Assembly: GCF_013389595.1 (NCBI RefSeq)
Contig: NZ_CP058306.1
Location: 496,001-560,000 of the forward strand
Direction of reading: 5' to 3'
Origin: Flavobacterium sp. I3-2
GTDB lineage: Bacteria; Bacteroidota; Bacteroidia; Flavobacteriales; Flavobacteriaceae
Length of the DNA stretch: 64,000 nucleotides
Below are positions 25,692-34,367 of the stretch, piece after piece. The notes beneath the pieces were generated by a model. The model did no database searches. It was not told the DNA's origin and saw nothing but the letters and a program-made list of their open reading frames with translations. How positions within the stretch are numbered: position 1 is the first letter of the stretch; each line of letters begins with the position of its first letter. A program made the translations under genes and the position numbers.

Positions 25692-25711
25692 ATTATTAAA
25701 TATATAAAATC

Positions 25712-25831
25712 ATGCAATACGTTTATGTTGGAATGGCAGCACTTATTCTAGTTATTTTTGGTTATAAGAAATTTTCTGCAACAAAAAGAACTAATGAATA
25801 TCTTCCGGAAAAGGAAACAAAGAAAAAATAA
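25712..25831 (+). CDS. Small single-span membrane peptide (39 aa)
   Basis: An ATG at 25712 opens 40 codons ending in TAA. The peptide has one hydrophobic helix (about residues 3-18, VYVGMAALILVIFGY) followed by a charged tail rich in Lys and Glu (KETKKK), so a single span with a cytoplasmic tail. It has its own -7 box and its own terminator in an otherwise empty 356-base gap between ppa and menG, which argues that it is real. Function unknown. A small subunit of a membrane complex or a hydrophobic toxin are both possible, and I see no antisense RNA that would support the latter. Confidence 0.6.
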   Translation: MQYVYVGMAALILVIFGYKKFSATKRTNEYLPEKETKKK

Positions 25832-25836
25832 ATCAA

Positions 25837-25869
25837 AAAGATCGTGTTTAGTAAATGCGATCTTTCTTT
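25837..25869 (+). terminator. Terminator after the 39-residue peptide gene
   Basis: aaagatcg (25837-25844) and cgatcttt (25858-25865) pair perfectly around a 13-base loop, with Ts following. It begins five bases after the stop. Confidence 0.75.
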
Positions 25870-25932
25870 ATTAAAAGATAAAATTTCAACACAACAACCG
25901 TAACATTTAAATTTCATCTTTAAGAATATCCT

Positions 25933-25940
25933 TATATTTG
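25933..25940 (+). promoter_or_regulatory. Putative -7 box of menG-porT
   Basis: TATATTTG matches TAnnTTTG, 17 bases before the menG ATG. No TTG is at -33. Confidence 0.4.
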
Positions 25941-25957
25941 TAGAAATTAAAACGAAA

Positions 25958-26686
25958 ATGTCAAAACAAGTCAATCCATATAAAGATTCTAATTTGGGCA
26001 AAAAAGAACAAGTCGCTCAAATGTTCAATACCATTTCTGAAAATTACGATAACTTAAACCGTATGATTTCTTTAGGAACCGATCAAGGTTGGAGAAAGAA
26101 TGTCTTGAAAATGGTTGCTGCGAAAAAACCAGATTCAATTTTAGATATCGCAACCGGAACTGGCGACATGGCCATCTTTTTATCGAAAACAAATGCAACT
26201 CGAATTGTAGGTTTAGATCTTTCACAAGGCATGCTTGATGTTGGAAAAGAAAAAGTAAAAGCTCTAAAATTAGATGACAGAATCGAAATGATTTTAGGTG
26301 ATTCTGAGAATTTACCTTTCGAAGACAACAGCTTTGATGCCATTACAGTTGGCTTTGGGATTAGAAATTTTGAGACCTTAGAAAAAGGTTTAGCAGAAAT
26401 TTTAAGAGTTTTAAAACCGAACGGAATTTTTATTATATTAGAAACTTCAGTTCCAACTAAATTTCCTTTGAAACAAGGTTATAATTTTTATACAAAAGTC
26501 ATGGTTCCATTTATGGGAAAAATGTTCTCTAAAGACCAGCAAGCGTATGAATATTTATCAGAATCTGCAAAAAATTTTCCTTTTGGAGAAGAATTGAACA
26601 ATATTTTGAGAAAAGTTGGGTTTAAGAATGTAAAGCATCATCCTCAAACAATGGGAGTTGCTACAATTTATGAATCATCAAAATAA
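25958..26686 (+). CDS. menG: Demethylmenaquinone methyltransferase
   Basis: MenG/UbiE methylates demethylmenaquinone with SAM, the last step of menaquinone synthesis, at the inner face of the membrane. The 242 residues hold the SAM site DIATGTGDMA (63-72), an acidic GLDLSQGMLDVG block, and the UbiE signature VGFGIRNF, later followed by YNFYTKVMVPFMGK. The porT gene starts three bases after its stop, so the two are co-transcribed. Confidence 0.95.
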   Translation: MSKQVNPYKDSNLGKKEQVAQMFNTISENYDNLNRMISLGTDQGWRKNVLKMVAAKKPDSILDIATGTGDMAIFLSKTNATRIVGLDLSQGMLDVGKEKVKALKLDDRIEMILGDSENLPFEDNSFDAITVGFGIRNFETLEKGLAEILRVLKPNGIFIILETSVPTKFPLKQGYNFYTKVMVPFMGKMFSKDQQAYEYLSESAKNFPFGEELNNILRKVGFKNVKHHPQTMGVATIYESSK

Positions 26687-26689
26687 ACT

Positions 26690-27409
26690 ATGAAAAAACT
26701 AATTGTAATTGCTTGTCTTTTTATTTCAGTAACAAGTGTTGCTCAAAATATGTTCGGAAAAAATCCTTATAGAAACCAACAAGAATTTGATAAACAAAGA
26801 GTTCATTGGGGTTATTTCTTGGGATTCAACACCTATAATTATAAAATTAATTATACAGAAGGTTACGAAGTTAAAAATAACAGTCAAGAAATTCAAGTAC
26901 AAACAAGTGGTGGTTTCAATGTTGGTATGGTTGGTGATCTAAGATTAACTGAATATTTAAATTTGCGTTTTGAACCAGGTTTATATTATGGAAAAAAAAC
27001 ACTTTTTTTTCCACAGTTAGCTGAAGGAAACAATTTGTCTAAAATCAGAACAATTAATTCAACTTACATTAACTTTCCATTATTATTAAAATTCTCAGCT
27101 TTGCGTACCGGAAATATTCGTCCGTATGTTGTGGGCGGTTTTTCTAAATCATTAAATCTTGGAAGCAACGAAGATTCTAAAGATGACAATTACGCAGGAA
27201 AATTTAGAGTAAAAAAATGGACGAACAATTACGAATTAGGTTTAGGAGTTGATTTTTATTTTGAACATTTTAAATTTACACCATCTGTTCGAGGTGTTTT
27301 TGGAATGGGCGATGAATTAGTTCGTGATCGTAATCCACAAAGTCCTTGGACAGGAGGAATAGAGTCAATGAAAACCAGAGCAATCTTAGTTAACTTCACA
27401 TTTCATTAA
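26690..27409 (+). CDS. porT: Type IX secretion component PorT
   Basis: The 239-residue protein has a signal peptide (MKKLIVIACLFISVTSVAQ) and a body of alternating amphipathic strands, consistent with an eight-stranded barrel. Length, the NPYRNQQEFDKQRVHWGYFLGF start and the RNPQSPWTGGIESMKTR region fit PorT/SprT, needed for type IX secretion in Flavobacterium and Porphyromonas. The three-base gap to menG, an unrelated housekeeping gene, is an arrangement I recall from other flavobacteria. A general porin-family barrel is the alternative. Confidence 0.83.
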   Translation: MKKLIVIACLFISVTSVAQNMFGKNPYRNQQEFDKQRVHWGYFLGFNTYNYKINYTEGYEVKNNSQEIQVQTSGGFNVGMVGDLRLTEYLNLRFEPGLYYGKKTLFFPQLAEGNNLSKIRTINSTYINFPLLLKFSALRTGNIRPYVVGGFSKSLNLGSNEDSKDDNYAGKFRVKKWTNNYELGLGVDFYFEHFKFTPSVRGVFGMGDELVRDRNPQSPWTGGIESMKTRAILVNFTFH

Positions 27410-27416
27410 AAATATT

Positions 27417-27452
27417 AAAAGCTATATCCGTATCAAGATATAGCTTTTTTTT
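27417..27452. terminator. Bidirectional terminator between porT and the SpoU methyltransferase
   Basis: aaaagctatatc (27417-27428) pairs with gatatagctttt (27437-27448), followed by further Ts. The T-run reaches the stop codon of the minus-strand gene at 27451. Confidence 0.88.
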
Positions 27453-28173
27453 ATCGTCTAAATTCGCTCAAGGTAATTGCAGTAGCTGTCGCAACATTCA
27501 AACTTTCTGTTACTTGTAAATCTCCGAATCTAGGAATAGAAATACGATGAGTAACTAATTTTTCAATTTCAACAGAAATTCCATTAGCTTCATTTCCCAT
27601 CACAATAATCCCTTCAGTTTTTAACTGTTCTTTATATATGTTATTTCCATCCATGAACGTTCCATATATTGGCACATTAGTTTCTTGTAAATATTTTTTT
27701 AAATCAACATAATGTACATTTACTCGAGTCATTGAACCCATAGTTGCTTGAACGACCTTGGGATTGTAAACATCAACAGAAGTTTCAGAACAAATTAAAT
27801 CAGAAATCCCAAACCAATCACATAATCGAATAATAGTTCCTAAATTTCCAGGATCACGAACATCGTCTAAGGCAACTTTCAATCCGTTTGGTTGAGGCAG
27901 GTTTAAATTGGGCATTTCAAAAACAGCCAAACAAGTATTTGGGTTTGTTAGTGCCGATATTTTTTTTAAATCGGTCTCAGAAATTTGAGTTACTAAATTT
28001 GATGAAACTCCAAAATCAAAATATTCTGTTACATAAATATGAACCAACTTCAAATCAGACGCAATCAATTCTTGAATTACTTTTATTCCTTCTGCAATAA
28101 ACTTCTGATCAATCTCACGAAATTTCTTTTGTTTCAATTGACTGATTTGCTTTATTTGATTTTTACTAATCAT
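27451..28173 (-). CDS. TrmH/SpoU-family RNA 2'-O-methyltransferase
   Basis: The 240-residue protein has an N-terminal substrate-binding part and a SpoU knot domain with the three motifs DPGNLGTIIR (about 112-121), IVMGNEANGIS (about 190-200) and ESLNVATATAI (about 223-233). It uses SAM to methylate ribose in rRNA or tRNA. The exact target is not evident; RlmB-like and TrmH-like proteins share this layout. A TAAATTTG box (minus strand, 28202-28195) lies about 20 bases upstream of the ATG. Confidence 0.9.
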   Translation of the reverse strand: MISKNQIKQISQLKQKKFREIDQKFIAEGIKVIQELIASDLKLVHIYVTEYFDFGVSSNLVTQISETDLKKISALTNPNTCLAVFEMPNLNLPQPNGLKVALDDVRDPGNLGTIIRLCDWFGISDLICSETSVDVYNPKVVQATMGSMTRVNVHYVDLKKYLQETNVPIYGTFMDGNNIYKEQLKTEGIIVMGNEANGISVEIEKLVTHRISIPRFGDLQVTESLNVATATAITLSEFRR

Positions 28174-28325
28174 AGGACATTATTAAATATGACGCAAATT
28201 TATAAAGTAAAACTCACAATAAATAGAAACAAAACGAATAAAGTTTTTACATTGTCATAATCTAAAAAAAAGGAATCTTTTAATAAACAAAAAATTGTAT
28301 TTTTACATTCTATTTTATAACGATT

Positions 28326-30887
28326 TTGAAAAAATATATCTCTAAAACGGCAATAGTTATCATTTCAAGCTTAGCTCTATATTCTTGCTCTTTGACAAAA
28401 AGAGTACCAGATGGTGAGCAGCTTTTAATGAAAAATGAGATTTTAAAAAATGGCAAAAAAGAAACTTCAGATGCCATAACAGGACAGTTATATCAACATC
28501 CGAATTCTAACTTGCTTGGCATGAGAATTCGTTTGCAATTATATAATTTGGCTAAGGTTGATGCAGATTCATCATACAACGCTTGGTTAAAACAAAATCC
28601 GAATACAAATAAATTTTTAAATTCTGTTTTATCTGCAAAACAAACCGATCGTTTAGGTAATTCTTTTTTGGTTTCTGGAATCAGCAATTCATTAAAAAAC
28701 TTAGGAGAAAAACCAGTACTTTTAAAAGAAGATCAAGCGGAAAAATCTACATTGAGATTGCGAAATTATTTTTTTAATCGTGGTTTTTTCAACACAAAAG
28801 TTGCCTATAAAATAGATTCTATCAAACCTAAAGAAGCAAAAGTAGATTATACGATTACAACGGGAAGCCCTTTTTATATCGATAGTTTATATGCAACAGT
28901 TCATTCTGAAGATTTAAAAACTTTATATAATTTAAATGAAAAACGTTCTTTAATCAAAACCGGAAAACAATATAACAGTGCTGTTTTAGACGAAGAAAGA
29001 GATCGAATTACTACGCTTTTTAGAAACAATGGCGCCTATGATTTTCAAAAAACTTTTATTAATTATGAAATTGATACAGTTGGTAAAAATCACAAAGCTG
29101 ACATCAATCTTATAATTAATGACAAGACTGTAAAAACGGGAGATTCTTTAATCAAACAACCTTTCAAATTATATTCGTTAAGCAAAGTCAACATCTACAC
29201 TTTGAACAAAACCGCAAGCAACCGAAGAATGCTTACGGACACCATTGAATACAATGGCATTAAAATATTGAGCGAAGGTCCACTAAATTATCGTCCGAAA
29301 GTATTAACAAATACTATATTTCTTGAACCAGAGACAAAATATAGTGACAGTAGACGTTTATTAACTTCACGTTCTTTAAGTAATTTACGCGTTTTTAATT
29401 ATCCGTCAATTGAATTTGTAAAAGACCCAGCTGACAGTACTGGTTTATCTTTAATCACTAATATTACTTTGGTTCCTAAAGAACGAGCTGTATTCAAACC
29501 TTCGATTGATGTCACACATTCAAACATACAAGATTTTGGAATTCTTGGAAGTTTAGGATATGATTTCAACAATGTTTTTAAAGGTGCTGAAATTTTAAGC
29601 GTTGGTGTAAGAGGAAGTATTGGTTCTTCTGCAAGTAAATATCGAAGTAATCAAAACACTTTTTTTGACATTTTAGAATATGGAGCTGACGTAAAATTAT
29701 CATTTCCTAGATTTGTATTTTTTACAAACACAGATAAAATTTTACCAAGAAGAATGTTTCCAGTTACCAATGTTAGTTTAGGATTTTCGAGTCAACAAAA
29801 TATTGGTTTAGACAAGAGAAACCTAACAGCCGTTTATAATTACAACTGGAGCCCACAAAGAAGAACAAATTTTAATCTAGATTTATTGAATTTACAATAC
29901 GTCAGAAATTTAAATCCTGGAAACTATTTCAATGTCTATAAATCTTCATATAATACTTTAAATAATTTAGCTCACATGACTGATACAAATCCTGATTATT
30001 TAAATAGTCAAGGAAATTTGAATATTAGTGGTGGCGGTCCAGACAAATTTATACATGATGTATTAAACGGAAATACAACTTTTCCAAGTAATTCATCTGA
30101 ATACAAAACGATACGAAGTATTAATGAAAGAAAGAATAGACTTACAGAAAACAATTTAATTCTGGCATCTAACATTACCTTCACACAATCCTCTAGAACG
30201 AATATTGATGATAATGAATTTTATATTTTCAGATCAAAAATAGAATCTGCTGGTAATTTAGCAAGCTTGTTATCTAATCTTCAAAAAAACAATGTTCGAG
30301 AAGATGGTTCAAAAACATTATTTGATGTTGCTTATTCGCAATATATCAAAGGAGAAGTAGATTATATCAAATATTTCGATTTAGGAAATAAAAAAGTAAT
30401 TGCAGTACGAGCTTTCGGTGGTATTGCAATTCCGTACGGAAATTCCAATAGCATACCGTTCTCACGAAGTTATTTTGCTGGTGGATCCAACGACAATCGC
30501 GCTTGGCAATCGTATCGTTTAGGACCAGGAAGTAGCGAAGGTGTAAATGATTTTAATGAAGCAAATATGAAATTGGCATTTTCATTTGAATACAGATTCA
30601 ATATTACAGGAAAATGGAATTTAGGTTTGTTTGCCGATGCAGGTAATATTTGGAATGTTTTAGACAATGTTGAAGACGAGTCAATGAATTTTGAAGGACT
30701 TAAATCATTAGAAGAAATTGCCCTTGGAACAGGATTTGGAATTCGATATGATTTAGGCTTTTTCGTAATACGCTGTGACATAGGATTTAAAACATACAAC
30801 CCAGGTAAATCTCCTGGTGAAAGATGGTTCAAAGAATTAAATATTAGAGATGCAGTTTTAAATGTAGGAATTAACTATCCATTTTAA
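28326..30887 (+). CDS. tamL: TamL-type outer membrane assembly lipoprotein (BamA/TamA family)
   Basis: The reading frame begins with TTG (no ATG fits), giving a lipoprotein signal MKKYISKTAIVIISSLALYSC with Cys21. The 853-residue protein then has POTRA-like segments (about 30-330) and a C-terminal surface-antigen barrel (about 480-853) with the conserved SRSYFAGGSNDNRAW block near 716. A lipidated TamA relative is characteristic of Bacteroidota and is called TamL. It acts in the outer membrane, probably with a TamB-like inner partner that is not in this window. BamA proper is at 58018. Confidence 0.87.
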   Translation: MKKYISKTAIVIISSLALYSCSLTKRVPDGEQLLMKNEILKNGKKETSDAITGQLYQHPNSNLLGMRIRLQLYNLAKVDADSSYNAWLKQNPNTNKFLNSVLSAKQTDRLGNSFLVSGISNSLKNLGEKPVLLKEDQAEKSTLRLRNYFFNRGFFNTKVAYKIDSIKPKEAKVDYTITTGSPFYIDSLYATVHSEDLKTLYNLNEKRSLIKTGKQYNSAVLDEERDRITTLFRNNGAYDFQKTFINYEIDTVGKNHKADINLIINDKTVKTGDSLIKQPFKLYSLSKVNIYTLNKTASNRRMLTDTIEYNGIKILSEGPLNYRPKVLTNTIFLEPETKYSDSRRLLTSRSLSNLRVFNYPSIEFVKDPADSTGLSLITNITLVPKERAVFKPSIDVTHSNIQDFGILGSLGYDFNNVFKGAEILSVGVRGSIGSSASKYRSNQNTFFDILEYGADVKLSFPRFVFFTNTDKILPRRMFPVTNVSLGFSSQQNIGLDKRNLTAVYNYNWSPQRRTNFNLDLLNLQYVRNLNPGNYFNVYKSSYNTLNNLAHMTDTNPDYLNSQGNLNISGGGPDKFIHDVLNGNTTFPSNSSEYKTIRSINERKNRLTENNLILASNITFTQSSRTNIDDNEFYIFRSKIESAGNLASLLSNLQKNNVREDGSKTLFDVAYSQYIKGEVDYIKYFDLGNKKVIAVRAFGGIAIPYGNSNSIPFSRSYFAGGSNDNRAWQSYRLGPGSSEGVNDFNEANMKLAFSFEYRFNITGKWNLGLFADAGNIWNVLDNVEDESMNFEGLKSLEEIALGTGFGIRYDLGFFVIRCDIGFKTYNPGKSPGERWFKELNIRDAVLNVGINYPF

Positions 30888-30896
30888 TAAAATTAC

Positions 30897-30904
30897 TATT
30901 TTTG
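30897..30904 (+). promoter_or_regulatory. Putative -7 box of fbaA
   Basis: TATTTTTG matches TAnnTTTG and lies 36 bases before the fbaA ATG. No TTG is at -33. Confidence 0.45.
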
Positions 30905-30940
30905 TAAACATTTTAATAAACAAAAAAACACAACTAAAAT

Positions 30941-32008
30941 ATGGCACATAACATTAAACCTGGAGTAGCTACAGGAGATCAAGTACAAGAAATTTTCAGA
31001 TATGCAAAAGAAAAAGGATTTGCTTTACCTGCAATTAACGTAACAAATTCTAGCAATATCAACGGTGTAATGGAAACAGCAGCAAAATTAAACGCTCCTG
31101 TAATCATTCAATTCTCAAACGGAGGTGGATTATTTATGGCCGGAAAAGGTTTGTCTAATGAAAATGAAAAAGCTGCTATTGCAGGATGTGTTTCTGGTGC
31201 GAAACACGTTCATGAATTAGCTGAATTATACGGTGCTACTGTTATTTTACACACAGATCATTGCGCTAAAAAATTATTACCTTGGATTGATGGATTGTTA
31301 GATGCTAGCGAAAAATTCTTTGCTGAAACTGGTAAACCTTTATTTTCTTCTCATATGATTGATTTATCAGAAGAGCCAATTGAAGAAAACTTAGAAATCT
31401 CTAAAAAATATTTAGAGCGTATGAGTAAAATGGGAATGACTCTAGAAATCGAATTAGGAATTACTGGTGGTGAAGAAGATGGTGTTGATAACTCTGATGT
31501 TGATTCGTCTAAATTATACACACAACCAGAAGAAGTTGCTTATGCATACGAAGAGTTAATGAAAGTATCGCCTCGTTTTACAATTGCAGCTGCTTTCGGA
31601 AATGTTCACGGTGTTTACAAACCAGGTAACGTAAAATTGACTCCAAAAATTTTAGATAATTCTCAAAAATTTGTTGAACAAAAATACGGAACAATCTCAA
31701 ATCCAATCGACTTTGTTTTTCATGGCGGTTCAGGTTCAACATTAGAAGAAATCAGAGAATCTATAGGTTACGGAGTAATTAAAATGAATTTAGATACCGA
31801 TTTACAATTTGCTTTCACTGAAGGAACAAGAGATTATATGGTATCTAAAATTGACTATTTAAAAACACAAATTGGAAATCCAGAAGGAGAAGAACTTCCA
31901 AATAAAAAATATTATGATCCACGTAAATGGTTACGTGAATCAGAATTAACTTTCAACAAACGATTAGAACAAGCTTTCTCTGATTTAAACAACGTAAACA
32001 CGCTGTAA
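30941..32008 (+). CDS. fbaA: Fructose-bisphosphate aldolase, class II
   Basis: This Zn-dependent aldolase splits fructose-1,6-bisphosphate in glycolysis and makes it in gluconeogenesis. The 355 residues include HTDHCAKK (about 104-111, with the zinc His), EIELGITGGEEDGVDN, NVHGVYKPGNV with another zinc His, and FHGGSGS (about 266-272), so it is the FbaA subgroup. Codon use is strongly biased toward common codons, consistent with high expression. accD follows in the same direction after 31 bases. Confidence 0.97.
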   Translation: MAHNIKPGVATGDQVQEIFRYAKEKGFALPAINVTNSSNINGVMETAAKLNAPVIIQFSNGGGLFMAGKGLSNENEKAAIAGCVSGAKHVHELAELYGATVILHTDHCAKKLLPWIDGLLDASEKFFAETGKPLFSSHMIDLSEEPIEENLEISKKYLERMSKMGMTLEIELGITGGEEDGVDNSDVDSSKLYTQPEEVAYAYEELMKVSPRFTIAAAFGNVHGVYKPGNVKLTPKILDNSQKFVEQKYGTISNPIDFVFHGGSGSTLEEIRESIGYGVIKMNLDTDLQFAFTEGTRDYMVSKIDYLKTQIGNPEGEELPNKKYYDPRKWLRESELTFNKRLEQAFSDLNNVNTL

Positions 32009-32039
32009 CAAAATCGCTTAAGCTATTAAAAATTTAAAT

Positions 32040-32894
32040 ATGGCTTGGTTTAAAAGAACTGAAAAAGGGATTCAAACCCCAACTGAAGATAAAAAAGATA
32101 CTCCAAAAGGTTTATGGTATAAATCTCCAACAGGTAAAATTGTTGATGCAGATGAACTTGCTGCAAATTTATGGGTAAGTCCAGAAGATGGTTATCATGT
32201 TAGAATTGGAAGCAACGAATATTATAAAATTTTATTCGACGATAACAAATACACAGAATTATTTGAAAAAATTGTATCTAAAGATATTTTAGATTTCGTC
32301 GATACAAAAAAATATACAGAACGCTTAAAAGAAGCCCAAAGTAAAACAAAATTAAAAGATGCAGTTCGTGTAGCTGTTGGAAAATCTAAAGGTGCTGACT
32401 TAGTAGTAGCTTGTATGGATTTCGCTTTTATTGGAGGTTCAATGGGATCAGTTGTTGGAGAAAAAATCGCAAGAGGAATTGATTATTCAATCAAACATAA
32501 AATTCCTTTTATGATGATTTCTAAATCTGGTGGAGCACGTATGATGGAAGCTGCTTTTTCATTAATGCAAATGGCAAAAACTTCTGCAAAATTAGCTCAA
32601 CTAGCTGAAGCAAAAATTCCTTATATTTCTTTATGTACCGACCCAACTACTGGTGGAACAACTGCTTCTTATGCAATGTTAGGAGATATTAATATTGCTG
32701 AACCAGGTGCTCTAATTGGTTTTGCAGGACCACGTATTGTAAAAGACACAACAGGTAAAGATTTACCAGAAGGGTTTCAAACTTCTGAATTTTTATTAGA
32801 ACATGGTTTCTTAGATTTTGTTACACATCGTAAAAAATTAAAAGACAGTGTAAATCTTTATATCGATTTAATTTTAAACCAACCGGTTAGATAA
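32040..32894 (+). CDS. accD: Acetyl-CoA carboxylase carboxyltransferase subunit beta
   Basis: AccD with AccA transfers the carboxyl group from biotin to acetyl-CoA, the first step of fatty acid synthesis. The 284-residue protein keeps the crotonase-like core ([21 protein letters not shown], of which SGGARM is the hallmark) and [14 protein letters not shown]. The N-terminal zinc ribbon is different: where E. coli has KCDSCG and VCPKC, this protein has KSPTG (28-32) and VSPED (46-50), so all four zinc-ligand cysteines are absent. The rest of the ribbon aligns, so this is lineage change rather than a broken gene. Confidence 0.95.
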   Translation: MAWFKRTEKGIQTPTEDKKDTPKGLWYKSPTGKIVDADELAANLWVSPEDGYHVRIGSNEYYKILFDDNKYTELFEKIVSKDILDFVDTKKYTERLKEAQSKTKLKDAVRVAVGKSKGADLVVACMDFAFIGGSMGSVVGEKIARGIDYSIKHKIPFMMISKSGGARMMEAAFSLMQMAKTSAKLAQLAEAKIPYISLCTDPTTGGTTASYAMLGDINIAEPGALIGFAGPRIVKDTTGKDLPEGFQTSEFLLEHGFLDFVTHRKKLKDSVNLYIDLILNQPVR

Positions 32895-32898
32895 ATAA

Positions 32899-32933
32899 AA
32901 AAAAGCATTTTCAATTTGAAAATGCTTTTTTTA
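32899..32933. terminator. Bidirectional terminator between accD and the MacB-type permease
   Basis: A-rich arm aaaagcattttca (32901-32913) pairs with tgaaaatgctttt (32917-32929), with an A-run before it and a T-run after it. It lies between two convergent genes. Confidence 0.88.
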
Positions 32934-32949
32934 TCTTCGCTTTTTATGA

Positions 32950-34197
32950 TTACATTCCTGATCTAATCGCTTCAACTGGATCAAGTTTAGAAGCCGATAT
33001 CGCAGGTAAAATACCCGACAACAAACCAATAAAACTTGCTAACGAAAGTCCGATAATTACGTTTGAAAAACTTAAAATAAATTCAAATGAAGTTGAAGCA
33101 GATACAATAACTGCAATTAAATAAACTAACAAAACCCCAACTAAACCTCCAATAAATGAAAGTATAACAGCTTCAAATAAAAACTGATATAATATAAAAT
33201 GATTCTTTGCTCCTAATGCTTTTTGAATTCCAATAATATGCGTTCGTTCTTTTACAGAAACAAACATAATATTTGCAATTCCGAACCCACCTACTAATAA
33301 AGAAAAAGCACTAATAATCCAACCAACAACATTTAAACTCCCTACAATATTATCAATAAACTCGGTTAAACCAGCAAATTCATTTAAAAAGAAATTGTCT
33401 ATATCAGATGGTTTCAAACCTCTAAATGTACGCAACTTCAAAGTAATATCATCTTTAAAGATACCCGAATCAAATCCTTTGATTGGTTTTACAACAATAA
33501 CAGAAGTTAAATAATTACTATTTTCACCATAATATTGTCTCAAGAAATTCGAAGGAATAAAAACTTGTAAATCTTTTGATTCTCCAAATGAAGAGGATCC
33601 TTGTTTTTCTAAAACACCAATAACATCAAATCGTTTTCCATATAAGCGAACCGTTTGTCCAATTGCATTAACATTCGGAAACAACACTTCGGCAATTTCA
33701 TATCCCAAGACAATAACCGAACTTCCTGAAGCATCTTCACTTTCGTTAAAAAAGCGACCTTTCTCAACCTTAATATTATCTATATATTGATAGTCAAAAC
33801 TACAAGGCGAAATAGAAACATCGTTTGCAGTTGCATATTCTGACTTGATATTTTGTGAATTGGTAAAATAATTAAAAGAAATTCGATCAATACTTACCAC
33901 ATTTCGTTTCAAGTATTCATACTCATCATATTTCATGTCTGGAAATTGTTCCATCTTCCATTTTGGAACATCGGTTGGAGAAAATGAATATTGAAAAATA
34001 TTCAACATTGAATTATCCATTCCTTCTAAATCTTTACGAATTCCTCTATCCATAGAATCCACAGCCGCTAAAACAGCAATTATCGAAAAAATTCCGACAG
34101 TAACACCTAAAAGAGAGAGTAAGGTTCGTAATTTATTTGTCCGTAAGGCATTGAGCGCGAACAATAAACTTTCTTTAATTAACTTTAAATAAATCAT
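32950..34197 (-). CDS. MacB/FtsX-type ABC transporter permease
   Basis: The 415-residue protein has one N-terminal helix (about 20-45, within LRTLLSLLGVTVGIFSIIAV), a large periplasmic MacB-core domain (about 46-285) and three C-terminal helices in an FtsX domain, where KERTHIIGIQKALGAK is the typical coupling stretch. This is the mechanotransmission type (MacB, LolC/E-like) that needs a separate ATPase. No ATPase gene is adjacent; the neighbours are unrelated housekeeping genes. Its substrate is unknown. Confidence 0.9.
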   Translation of the reverse strand: MIYLKLIKESLLFALNALRTNKLRTLLSLLGVTVGIFSIIAVLAAVDSMDRGIRKDLEGMDNSMLNIFQYSFSPTDVPKWKMEQFPDMKYDEYEYLKRNVVSIDRISFNYFTNSQNIKSEYATANDVSISPCSFDYQYIDNIKVEKGRFFNESEDASGSSVIVLGYEIAEVLFPNVNAIGQTVRLYGKRFDVIGVLEKQGSSSFGESKDLQVFIPSNFLRQYYGENSNYLTSVIVVKPIKGFDSGIFKDDITLKLRTFRGLKPSDIDNFFLNEFAGLTEFIDNIVGSLNVVGWIISAFSLLVGGFGIANIMFVSVKERTHIIGIQKALGAKNHFILYQFLFEAVILSFIGGLVGVLLVYLIAVIVSASTSFEFILSFSNVIIGLSLASFIGLLSGILPAISASKLDPVEAIRSGM

Positions 34198-34367
34198 TCA
34201 GATTGAATAGAAATTAATATAAATATAAGTAGATAAAAAGTTAAAAAAGTTACACAAATTAAATAAAATATTTTTTTTAGTATTATTTAAAAATCAATTC
34301 ATTTTTTTTTTATTTAATGAATAACATATAGTAATTTTACGTGCTAAATAATGACACAACTATTATA

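Noticed and set aside
25712..25831. Type I toxin interpretation of the 39-residue peptide
   Set aside because: No antisense RNA or direct-repeat structure is seen. I kept only the neutral description of a small membrane peptide.
32040..32894. accD as a pseudogene, because its zinc ligands are missing
   Set aside because: The frame is full length and the catalytic blocks are conserved, so this looks like lineage divergence.
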